From Actinophytocola sp044466355 (GTDB taxonomy: Bacteria; Actinomycetota; Actinomycetes; Mycobacteriales; Pseudonocardiaceae), in NCBI RefSeq assembly GCF_044466355.1, contig NZ_JBITMQ010000016.1, positions 186,001-250,000 of the forward strand: a stretch of 64,000 nucleotides of DNA, given 5' to 3'. Below are positions 41,188-48,806 of the stretch, in pieces. Every line of letters starts with the position of its first letter. Positions within the stretch are counted from its first letter, which is position 1. A program made the translations under genes and the position numbers. A model generated the notes under the pieces. It was not told where the DNA came from, made no database searches, and saw only the letters and a list, made by a program, of their open reading frames with translations.

Positions 41188-44121
41188 CTACGACAACGTC
41201 CAGCGCTGGTTGGCGCCGCCGTTGCAGGTCCAGATGATCAGTTGCGTGCCGTCCGCCGACGACGCGCCGTACGCGTCCAGGCACTTGCCGGCCGCGGTGC
41301 GGATGGTGCCGTCGGACCGCACGGACCAGTTCTGCGCGGCGCTGCCCACGCACGTGGACAACTGCACCGCACTGCCGTCCGCCGTGCCCGCCGCGGTCAT
41401 GCACTTGCCCAGGGCGCGCAGCGTGCTCCCGCTGACGGTCCACTGCTGGTTGGTGCCGCCGTTACAGGTCCACAGCTGGACTTTCGCGCCGTCCGCCGTG
41501 CTCCCGCCGTTGACGTCGACACACTTGCCGCCGAGACCGGTGATCCGGTTCGTGGTGCCGCTCGAGGACGCGCCGAACGTGAAGGCGTCCACGTCGAACA
41601 GGAAGCCGCTACCGCCGGAGAACGTGAGGTACACCGTGGTGGTGCCGCTCGGGACGTTCGACAGCGTGGTCGCCACCTCGGTGAAGGTGTCCCACCCACC
41701 GGTGGCCGGCACGGTCACCGAGCCGAGCACGGTGCCGGTCGCCGATCCGGTCCGCACGGTCAGCGTGCCACCGGAGGTATCGGAGGAGACCCGCGCGGAG
41801 AACCGGGTCTCGCCGCCGAGCGCGTAGGGCCGGAACGCGATCCAGTCGCCGTTGTGGATGTCGCCGACCGTCCTGCCGCCCTCCGCGGCCGACTTGTCGT
41901 ACCGCGCCGTGCCGGACTGGCTGGTGTGGTGCTCGGCCTGGCGGTGCCGCAACTGCAGCGTGTGCTGCGTGTGCGTGGTCAGGGCAGGTTGGCCGTTCGC
42001 CCCGCCGTCGGTGTACTCGGCGTCGAACACCGCGTACAGGTTCGCGGCCGTGTCGTGCTCACCGTCCGCCGGGATCGACAGCGTGCCCGAGCACCCGGTG
42101 TTCGTGGTGATCAGGTGGGCGTGCTCGTCGTGGCCGAGCAGGTAGGACAGCTTCACCCGCGAGCAGTCGATCGTGCCGTCCTCGGGGTCGGTCGCGGTGA
42201 TCGTGTACGGGACGGTGTCGCCGAAGGAGAACAGGGCCCCGTCGGCGGGCGTGGTGAGCGTGACCGCAGGCGCGGTGTTGCCGACCGTCACCGTCACGTT
42301 CGCGGTGGCGGTGAGCCCCGCCGGGTCGGTCACCGTGAGCGTCGCCGTGCGCTGGCCGTTCGACGAGTACGTCTTCGTCGGGTTCGCCGAGGTCGACGTG
42401 GTGCCGTCGCCGAAGCTCCACAGGTAGGACAGTGCGCCGCCCTCCGGGTCCGACGAGCCCGCCGAGGAGAAGCCCACCGTCAGCGGCGCGGTGCCGGAGG
42501 TCCTGTCGGCGCTCGCCCGCGCGGTCGGGGCCTGGTTGCCCGACGGGTTGTACTCGATGCGGTACAGCGCGGACTCGGAGTTACCGCTGCCCCAGCCGGT
42601 GCCGTAGTCCAGCACGTACAGCGCGCCGTCCGGCCCGAACGCGGTGTCCATGACCTGCGTGCCGCGCCACGGGAAGTCGTTGATCTGGCCCGGCGAGCCG
42701 TCGGCGTTCACGTCGACGGTCTTGATCCAGCGCCTGCCGAACTCGGACAGGAAGACGTGCCCGTCCAGCGCGGCCGGGAACTTGACCGTCGATGGGTTCG
42801 ACGCGTCGTAGCGGTAGACCACGCCGCCCATCGGCGACTCGGAGCCGCAGCCGAACGCCGAGACCGAGCAGTTGTCGTAGTTGAGCCACGCCGCGCGGGC
42901 GGCCGGGAGGTTCCGCAGGCCGCTGTTGTTGGGGGAGTCGTTGACCGGGGCCGCGCAGTTGAACCGTGAGCCCGACGTGCCGGAGGCGAAGTTGTAGTCC
43001 ACATAGGTCTCGGCGGTGGTGTTCCTGCCGGTGCAGTACGGCCAGCCGTAGTTCCCGGCGCTTGTTATCCGGTTGAACTCCACCTGCCCGGCCGGCCCCC
43101 GGCTGTTGCTCGCCGAACCCGCGTCCGGCCCGTAGTCTCCCAGGTAGAGCACGCCGGTGGCCTTGTCGACGCCGAACCGGAACGGGTTGCGCAGCCCCAT
43201 CGCGTAGATCTCCGGCCGCGTGCCGGAGGTGCCCTGCGCGAACAGGTTGCCCGACGGGATCGAGTACGAACCGTTGGCGTTCACCTTGACCCGCAGCACC
43301 TTGCCGCGCAGGTCGTTCGTGTTGCCCGCGCTGCGCTGCGCGTCGTAGGCCGGGTTGCGGCCCGACCGCTCGTCGATCGGCGTGTAGCCCGCGGAGTCGA
43401 ACGGGTTGGTGTCGTCGCCGGTGGACAGGTACAGGTTGCCCGCCGTGTCGAAGTCGATGTCACCGCCGACGTGGCAGCACATGCCCCGGCTGGTCGGCAC
43501 GTCGAGCACGGTCACCGCGCTCGACGTGTTGAGCGTGTAGTCGGAGTTGAGCGTGAACCGCGACAGCCGGTTGACCCCGTTCCACGCCGAGAAGTTCGTG
43601 CCCGTCGCGGGTGCGTCCCCGCTCGGGGTGGACAGCGGCGGCGCGTAGTAGAGGTAGACGAACCGGTTGCTCGCGAACCCCGGGTCGACCCCGACGCCCT
43701 GCAGTCCCTCCTCGTCGTGGGTGTAGACCGGCAGCGTGCCGATCACACTGGTGACGCCGGCCGACGTGGTTCTGCGCAGCACGCCGTTGCGCGCGGTGTG
43801 CAGCACCGACCGGTCCGGCAGCACGGCGAGCGACATCGGCTCGCCGACCTCGCCGACACCGCGCGCCAGCTCGACCTGCTTGAAGTCGTCCGGGTTCACC
43901 GCGTGCGCGGCAGCGGGCTCCGGCGCGGTGATCGCCGGGAGTAGGATAGTGGCCGCGACCAGCGCAAACGCCGTCACGATCCGTACGAACAGGACTCTCG
44001 ACCGAGCGAATGGGACACTCGTACGGGCTCGGGGAGCAGAACGGGCGGATCGTTCGTTGCCATGGGGAGAGCGTCGGGCAGGGCGGGCGAAGAGGCGTCG
44101 AGCGTGGATCTGCTCGGGCAT
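41188..44121 (-). CDS. Secreted glucose/sorbosone dehydrogenase-like protein with PKD, CBM6-like and CBM13 modules
   Basis: The 977-aa protein has an unusually long basic N-terminus before its hydrophobic signal core (~45–72, ending 'PAAAHAV'), so a later start is possible. The GSDH propeller (~75–525) includes 'GLQGVGVDPGFASNRFVYLYYA', 'MCCHVGGDIDFDTAGNLYLSTGDD', 'IYAMGLRNPFRFGVD' and 'YGWPYCTG'. A PKD domain ('YLWSFGDGT') and a cadherin-like segment follow, then 'HRQAEH' and a CBM6-like module, and finally a CBM13 (~855–977). It is related to the 20463 protein but with an added lectin module. It lies 12 bp upstream of the ThuA–DUF1080 gene. Confidence 0.87.
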   Translation of the reverse strand: MPEQIHARRLFARPARRSPHGNERSARSAPRARTSVPFARSRVLFVRIVTAFALVAATILLPAITAPEPAAAHAVNPDDFKQVELARGVGEVGEPMSLAVLPDRSVLHTARNGVLRRTTSAGVTSVIGTLPVYTHDEEGLQGVGVDPGFASNRFVYLYYAPPLSTPSGDAPATGTNFSAWNGVNRLSRFTLNSDYTLNTSSAVTVLDVPTSRGMCCHVGGDIDFDTAGNLYLSTGDDTNPFDSAGYTPIDERSGRNPAYDAQRSAGNTNDLRGKVLRVKVNANGSYSIPSGNLFAQGTSGTRPEIYAMGLRNPFRFGVDKATGVLYLGDYGPDAGSASNSRGPAGQVEFNRITSAGNYGWPYCTGRNTTAETYVDYNFASGTSGSRFNCAAPVNDSPNNSGLRNLPAARAAWLNYDNCSVSAFGCGSESPMGGVVYRYDASNPSTVKFPAALDGHVFLSEFGRRWIKTVDVNADGSPGQINDFPWRGTQVMDTAFGPDGALYVLDYGTGWGSGNSESALYRIEYNPSGNQAPTARASADRTSGTAPLTVGFSSAGSSDPEGGALSYLWSFGDGTTSTSANPTKTYSSNGQRTATLTVTDPAGLTATANVTVTVGNTAPAVTLTTPADGALFSFGDTVPYTITATDPEDGTIDCSRVKLSYLLGHDEHAHLITTNTGCSGTLSIPADGEHDTAANLYAVFDAEYTDGGANGQPALTTHTQHTLQLRHRQAEHHTSQSGTARYDKSAAEGGRTVGDIHNGDWIAFRPYALGGETRFSARVSSDTSGGTLTVRTGSATGTVLGSVTVPATGGWDTFTEVATTLSNVPSGTTTVYLTFSGGSGFLFDVDAFTFGASSSGTTNRITGLGGKCVDVNGGSTADGAKVQLWTCNGGTNQQWTVSGSTLRALGKCMTAAGTADGSAVQLSTCVGSAAQNWSVRSDGTIRTAAGKCLDAYGASSADGTQLIIWTCNGGANQRWTLS

Positions 44122-44146
44122 GGGGGCTCCGGTCTCTGGGAGTGGG

Positions 44147-47100
44147 TCAGGGCAGGGTCCAGCGCTGGTTGGTACCGCCGTGGCAGGGCCAGACGATGAG
44201 CCGAGTGCCGTCGGCGGTGCCCGCGCCGTTGGCGTCGAGGCACTTGCCCGCGTTGGTCAGCGACCCGTTGGCGCCCGTGGTCCAGGTCTGCCCGGCCGCG
44301 CCGTCGCACGTGGAGAGTTGGACGGCGCTGCCGTCGGCGGTGCCCGCCGCGGTCATGCACTTGCCGAGCGCGCGCAGGGTGCCACCGTCGCGGGTCCACC
44401 GCTGGTTGGCCCCGCCGTTGCACGTCCAGAGGATGAGCGGGGTGCCGTCGGCGGAGTTCCCGCCGTTGACGTCGACGCACTTGCCGCTCGCACCCGTGAT
44501 CGGGCCGCTCGTGACCGCGCCCGGGGTGCCGACGCCGTCGCCGACGAACGTGAGGGAGTCCAGGTCGTAGGGTGCGGCGGAGCTGGACCGGAACACCACG
44601 AACAGCTCGACCGTCCCGGACGGCCTGCTCACGTCGACCGGCGCGAGACTCACGTAGTTGTCCCAGCCGCCCGTGCTGCCCACGGTCGCGGTGGCCACCA
44701 GCGACCCGGTCGGTGACCCCGCCCGCAGCTCGATCGTGCCGCCCGGTCCCGGTGAGGACACCCGGAACGAGACCTGGTCGATGCCCGTCAGGTTCACCGG
44801 GCTGAACGAGATCCAGTCGCCGTTGTCGATGTCGCCGATCCGCCCGCCCGCCTCGGCGCCGGACTGGGACACCACCCGGATGCCGGACGAGCCGGTGAAG
44901 TGCTCGGCCTGCCGGTGCTTGGGCTGCAGCAGCACCTGCGCCCGGCCGGTGAGCGCGGGCACCCCCGACGCCCCGTTGTCCGTGTAGACCGCGTCGGCGA
45001 CGTAGAACAGGTCCGAGTCCGCGCTGTGCCCGCCGTCGCCGTGCGTGGGGATCACCCCGGAACAACCCGTGATCGGGTCGAGCGGGTGCGCGTGCTCGTC
45101 GTGGCCGAGCCCGGGTGTCGTGACCACCCTGGCGCAGTCGATCGAGCCGTCCTCCGGGTCGGTCACGGTCACCGCGTAGGGCACCTCGTCGCCGAAGTCG
45201 AACATGCCGCCGTGCGGGGGCGAGGTGATCCGGACGGTCGGCGCGGTGTTGCCGACCGTCACCGGCACGTTCGCGACGCCGGTCCGCCCGTCCGGGGTGG
45301 TGACGGTGAGCTGCGCGTTGAACTGGCCGCGCGTGGTGTAGGTGTGCGACGGGTTGGCCGTCGTCGCGGTGGCGCCGTCGCCGAAGGTCCACCGGTAGGT
45401 GAGCGCGCCACCCTCCGGGTCGGCGGAGCCCGCGCTCGAGAAGCTCACCGTGAGCGGCACCCCGCCCGAGGACGGCGTGCCCGTCGCGCGGGCGACCGGC
45501 GCGCGGTCACCGGAGACGTAGTCGATGCGGGACAGCGCGGAGTCGGCGTTGTCGCGGCCGAACCCGGTGCCCCATTCGAGGAGGTACAGCGAGCCGTCCG
45601 GGCCGAACTTCGCGTCCATCGGCGACCGGAACGTCAGGTTCGCCAGGAACCGGTTGATCTTCAACAGGTTTCCCGAGCCGTCGAGCCGGAACTCGTGCAT
45701 GGTGTTGCGTGCCCACTCACCGAAGAACGGCGTCCCGTCGAAGTACTCCGGGAACTTGGTTGGCGACGGGTTGTTCGCGTCGTGGTGGTAGACGGGGAAG
45801 GCCATCGGCGCCTCACCGCCGCCACCCATCTCGGGGAAGGCGTTGCCGTTGCTGCCGTTGCCGTACCAGACCGTGGCGGGCCGCGCCGAGGGCAGGCTGG
45901 TGAGCCCGGTGTTGTTGGGGGAGGTGTTGACCGGCGCCGAACAGTTGAACTTGGAGCCGGACGCACCGGAGGCGAAGTTGTAGTCGGTGAACGGGATGTT
46001 GTTCGCGACGCAGTACGGCCAGCCGTAGAAACCGGGGGATTTGATCACGTTCCACTCGACCAGACCGCCGGGTCCGCGGCTCGCGTTGTCCGCGCCCGCG
46101 TCCGGACCGTAGTCGGCCAGGTAGATGGTGCCGTCGGTGTCCACGGTGAACCGGAACGGGTTGCGGAAGCCCATCGCGTAGATCTCCGGCCGCGTCAACG
46201 CGGTGCCGGGCGCGAACATGTTGCCGCTCGGCACCGTGTACGTGCCGTTCGACTCCGGGTGGATGCGCAGGATCTTGCCGCGCAGGTCGTTCGTGTTCGC
46301 CGCGGTCTTCTGCGCGTCGAACAGGCTGCGTCCGGACCGCTCGTCGATCGGTGTGTAGCCACTGGACTCGTGCGGGTTGGTGTCGTCGCCGACGCCGACG
46401 TAGAGGTTCCCGTCCGGCCCGAACGTGAGGTAGCCGCCGGTGTGCCCGGGCTCGGACTGCCGTGCGGCGGGGATGGTCAGCAGCACCTGCTCGCTGCCGG
46501 ACACCAGCGAGTCGCCGCTGATCGTGAAGCGGGACACCCGGTTGACCTCCTGCGACCCGGCAGGGGAGTAGAACAGGTAGACCCAGCCGTTGGCCGCGAA
46601 GCCCGGGTCGAGCGCCACGCCCGCGAGGCCGTCCTCGCCGCCGGTGTAGACGTTGAGCGTGCCCGCGGTGACCGTGGTCCTGGTGCTGGGCTTGTAGATC
46701 TTCAGCTGCCCGCCGTACTGGGTGTAGAAGACGCGGCCGTCGCGTGCGACGTCGAGCGTGCCGGGTGCCACGGTGTTGCCGTCCAGTTCGACGCGGTCGT
46801 AGCTCGACCACACCGTCGGGCCGCAGTCGGCGGCCACGGTGCCCGCCGCGGACCGAACCCCACCCAGGATGTGCGCGCGGAACAGGGGTTCGGAGTACGC
46901 GGAGGACTGGTGGCCCATGGCGGTCGCCCACAGCCGGCCGCCCTCGACGTCGCGGCACCACGAGATCGGGTGGTCGTGACCCATGCGCGACGAGCCGGGG
47001 TCGTAGGTCGTCTCGTCGGCGGTGACCAGTACGTGCACGTCACCGCGGGCGCTGCGGTCGAAGTTGTACCACTCCTCCGTGCGCGTCCACCGGTCCGGAA

Positions 47101-47599
47101 GTCCTTGCCCCGACGGGTGTTCGTGGTCGGCGACCTTCGCGGTGCCGCTGACCGTCGCCGAGTGCTGGGTCATGGTCATCCCGAGCGTTTGGTCCCACCA
47201 CGGGAACTCGCTCTCGACGTTCATGTCCGTCGCGTTGTGGATCGCGACGATGCCGCCGCCACCGCGCAGGTAGTTCTGGAACGCCGTCCGCTGCGCCGCC
47301 GTGCTCCAGACCATGCCGGAGGTCTGGAACATGATCACGACGTCGTAGGTGGACAGTGTGGTGTCGGTGAAGACGGCCGAGTCCTCGGTTTGCGTGAGCT
47401 GCCAGCCGTTGTCGGCGGCCAGTTGCTGGAACATCGCGATACCGGCCGGGATCGAGTCGTGCCGGTAGCTCGTGGTCTTGGTGAACAGCAGCACCTTCTC
47501 GCCCGCCGCCGGGGCGGCGGGGGAGGTGGACGCGGTCAGGGTGATCACCAGCAGGGCGCAGGCGAACGCCGACGCCAGTTTGCCGAGTGTGTGTCGCAC
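44147..47599 (-). CDS. Secreted ThuA – glucose/sorbosone dehydrogenase fusion with PKD, CBM6-like and CBM13 modules
   Basis: The 1,150-aa protein starts at GTG 47599 with a strong GGAGGCACCC leader. Domain order is: signal peptide (to ~residue 30); ThuA-like (~32–260, 'VLLFTKTTSYRHDSIPAGIAMFQQLA', 'TEEWYNF'); GSDH propeller (~270–700, 'GLAGVALDPGFAANGWVYLFYS', 'HTGGYLTFGPDGNLYVGVGDD', 'YAMGFRNPFRFTVD', 'YGWPYCVA'); PKD ('YRWTFGDGA'); CBM6-like after 'HRQAEH'; and CBM13 (~1030–1150). It combines in one chain the ThuA and dehydrogenase parts that are separate in the two downstream genes. It heads the minus-strand operon and carries a CebR-like box 69 bp upstream. Confidence 0.88.
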   Translation of the reverse strand: MRHTLGKLASAFACALLVITLTASTSPAAPAAGEKVLLFTKTTSYRHDSIPAGIAMFQQLAADNGWQLTQTEDSAVFTDTTLSTYDVVIMFQTSGMVWSTAAQRTAFQNYLRGGGGIVAIHNATDMNVESEFPWWDQTLGMTMTQHSATVSGTAKVADHEHPSGQGLPDRWTRTEEWYNFDRSARGDVHVLVTADETTYDPGSSRMGHDHPISWCRDVEGGRLWATAMGHQSSAYSEPLFRAHILGGVRSAAGTVAADCGPTVWSSYDRVELDGNTVAPGTLDVARDGRVFYTQYGGQLKIYKPSTRTTVTAGTLNVYTGGEDGLAGVALDPGFAANGWVYLFYSPAGSQEVNRVSRFTISGDSLVSGSEQVLLTIPAARQSEPGHTGGYLTFGPDGNLYVGVGDDTNPHESSGYTPIDERSGRSLFDAQKTAANTNDLRGKILRIHPESNGTYTVPSGNMFAPGTALTRPEIYAMGFRNPFRFTVDTDGTIYLADYGPDAGADNASRGPGGLVEWNVIKSPGFYGWPYCVANNIPFTDYNFASGASGSKFNCSAPVNTSPNNTGLTSLPSARPATVWYGNGSNGNAFPEMGGGGEAPMAFPVYHHDANNPSPTKFPEYFDGTPFFGEWARNTMHEFRLDGSGNLLKINRFLANLTFRSPMDAKFGPDGSLYLLEWGTGFGRDNADSALSRIDYVSGDRAPVARATGTPSSGGVPLTVSFSSAGSADPEGGALTYRWTFGDGATATTANPSHTYTTRGQFNAQLTVTTPDGRTGVANVPVTVGNTAPTVRITSPPHGGMFDFGDEVPYAVTVTDPEDGSIDCARVVTTPGLGHDEHAHPLDPITGCSGVIPTHGDGGHSADSDLFYVADAVYTDNGASGVPALTGRAQVLLQPKHRQAEHFTGSSGIRVVSQSGAEAGGRIGDIDNGDWISFSPVNLTGIDQVSFRVSSPGPGGTIELRAGSPTGSLVATATVGSTGGWDNYVSLAPVDVSRPSGTVELFVVFRSSSAAPYDLDSLTFVGDGVGTPGAVTSGPITGASGKCVDVNGGNSADGTPLILWTCNGGANQRWTRDGGTLRALGKCMTAAGTADGSAVQLSTCDGAAGQTWTTGANGSLTNAGKCLDANGAGTADGTRLIVWPCHGGTNQRWTLP

Positions 47600-47667
47600 G
47601 GGTGCCTCCGGAGGCAGGGGAGAGGCGCGGTCGCGGGGAACCGTTCAGGTCTGCTCGCTCACCTCCG

Positions 47668-47683
47668 TTGGGAGCGCTCCCAA
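47668..47683. promoter_or_regulatory. CebR-like operator TTGGGAGCGCTCCCAA
   Basis: This perfect 16-bp palindrome lies upstream of the ThuA–dehydrogenase operon. It matches the 31406 site extended by T/A on each side, so both operons should respond to the same LacI-family repressor. A GAAA/TTTC-type site, CCGAAA-TG-TTTCGG, also lies at 47744–47757. Confidence 0.82.
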
Positions 47684-47833
47684 GACATCGCGAGACCGCC
47701 GCGGGCCGGTAATCGAGAGGAAGGGCCGCGACCGTCCGACGGACCGAAATGTTTCGGACTCAGTGGGGACGGCGGGTGTTGCCCGCATCACACCATAGCC
47801 TTCTCTTGTCGGTGGTCGTCAAGAGTCATCGGC

Positions 47834-47852
47834 GGATGAGTCCGACTCATCC
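47834..47852. promoter_or_regulatory. Candidate GntR operator GGATGAGTCCGACTCATCC
   Basis: Perfect 9-bp arms flank one central base, 33 bp upstream of the GntR start and just upstream of its expected -35. Position and symmetry suggest autoregulation. Related half-conserved sites occur at 31253 and 31326. Confidence 0.65.
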
Positions 47853-47872
47853 GTGCTGATCATGTGCTCCGG

Positions 47873-47884
47873 TAACATTTCTCC
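47873..47884 (+). promoter_or_regulatory. Leaderless promoter -10 for the GntR gene
   Basis: TAACAT (47873–47878) ends six bases before the GTG start at 47885, and there is no Shine–Dalgarno sequence. The spacing is the same as for the ROK gene. Confidence 0.5.
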
Positions 47885-48631
47885 GTGGAGATCCAGTCCG
47901 ATTCGCCGTACCGGCCCGGGTACGAGCTGGTCGCCGAGCGGATCCTGGAAATCATCGCCGAGTCGGGGCTCCGGCCGGGTGACCGGATGTCCACCGAGAA
48001 GGACCTGGCCGTGCGGCTGGAGACCAGCCGGGGCATGGTCCGCGAGGCGGTCAAGATCCTTTCCGCGATCGGGTGGGTCAGGGCGCACAGGGGGCGTGGC
48101 CGGTTCGTCGCCGACGACGAGGGGGTGCTGGGTTCCGCGCGCTGGGGCGGGTTCTTCCTGCCCGCCGACCTCGACCACGTCTACATGCTGTTCGAGTTCC
48201 GCCGTGTCCAGGAGACCGCCGCGAGCAGGCTTGCCGCGACCAACGCGACCCCGGCCGAGCTGCGCGCCATCGAGGCGGCGGTCGAGTTGTGCGGGCTGGG
48301 GTACGAGACGGGCGAGATGGCGTTGTTCGACCGTGGTGACGACGACTTCCACCTCGCGGTCGCCGCCGCGTCGCACAACCAGTTCCTGGTCGCGTCGGTA
48401 CGTGAGGCACGCCGCCTGCAGCGCCAGTCCAGCACCATCGGCCTGCACGGCTCCGCGGGTGGGCACGTGGCGGAGGCGGTCGCGGAGCACGCGGCGATCC
48501 ACCGGGCGATCCGTGACGGGAAGCCGGACGAGGCGGCCGCGGTCGCCGGCGTGCACCTGGACAACACCCTCGAGGACTACCGGCGCGAGATTCAGCGCCG
48601 CCTCTTCGGTGGAGCGCCCCAAGAGCGTTAG
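47885..48631 (+). CDS. GntR-family transcriptional regulator (FadR/FCD subfamily)
   Basis: The 248-aa protein starts at GTG 47885. A winged helix-turn-helix covers residues ~10–75 ('GLRPGDRMSTEKDLAVRLETSRGMVREAVKILSAIGWVRAHRGRGRFVA'). The FCD all-helical sensor domain follows (~95–235), with 'FEFRRVQETAASRLAA', 'DDDFHLAVAAASHN' (metal-binding His) and 'EHAAIHRAIRDGKPDEAAA'. FCD regulators usually sense sugar acids or other carboxylates, which would fit the enolase-superfamily gene. It sits between the divergent dehydrogenase operon and the GH43–GH62 genes. The GTTAGCGCTAAC palindrome overlaps its stop codon. Confidence 0.92.
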   Translation: MEIQSDSPYRPGYELVAERILEIIAESGLRPGDRMSTEKDLAVRLETSRGMVREAVKILSAIGWVRAHRGRGRFVADDEGVLGSARWGGFFLPADLDHVYMLFEFRRVQETAASRLAATNATPAELRAIEAAVELCGLGYETGEMALFDRGDDDFHLAVAAASHNQFLVASVREARRLQRQSSTIGLHGSAGGHVAEAVAEHAAIHRAIRDGKPDEAAAVAGVHLDNTLEDYRREIQRRLFGGAPQER

Positions 48632-48638
48632 CGCTAAC
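48627..48638. promoter_or_regulatory. LacI-type operator GTTAGCGCTAAC
   Basis: This perfect 12-bp palindrome overlaps the GntR stop codon and lies 18 bp upstream of a TTGACC -35-like hexamer (48656–48661; possible -10 TTTCAT at 48680–48685). A one-mismatch copy, GTTTGCGCTAAC, is at 48760–48771. The inverted repeat GTGAACT/AGTTCAC (48686–48692, 48715–48721) lies between them. Confidence 0.65.
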
Positions 48639-48759
48639 ATTCTTGCTCCGCCCCGTTGACCGGAGCGTACGCGCGGTGCTTTCATGTGAACTGCGAGTTA
48701 ACGCCCTGAGCTTGAGTTCACCCAGACGGTAGCGGCGTCGATCGACGTCGGCAGTGTGT

Positions 48760-48771
48760 GTTTGCGCTAAC
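48760..48771. promoter_or_regulatory. Second LacI-type operator GTTTGCGCTAAC
   Basis: It differs from the 48627 palindrome by one base and lies 35 bp upstream of the GH43 start. Two copies 133 bp apart flanking a promoter would suit repression by DNA looping. Confidence 0.55.
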
Positions 48772-48806
48772 ACCCTCGTCACATCGAAGTGAGGAGCGCG
48801 CTGGTC

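Noticed and set aside
39913..42969. 1,018-codon open frame opposite the dehydrogenase and ThuA genes
   Set aside because: It is antisense to two well-supported genes; long antisense frames are expected at about 70% G+C, and it has an Arg/Gly/Val-rich composition without domains.
44900..47839. 979-codon open frame antisense to the 1,150-aa protein gene
   Set aside because: It is a shadow of the real minus-strand gene, with no domain and no credible start region.
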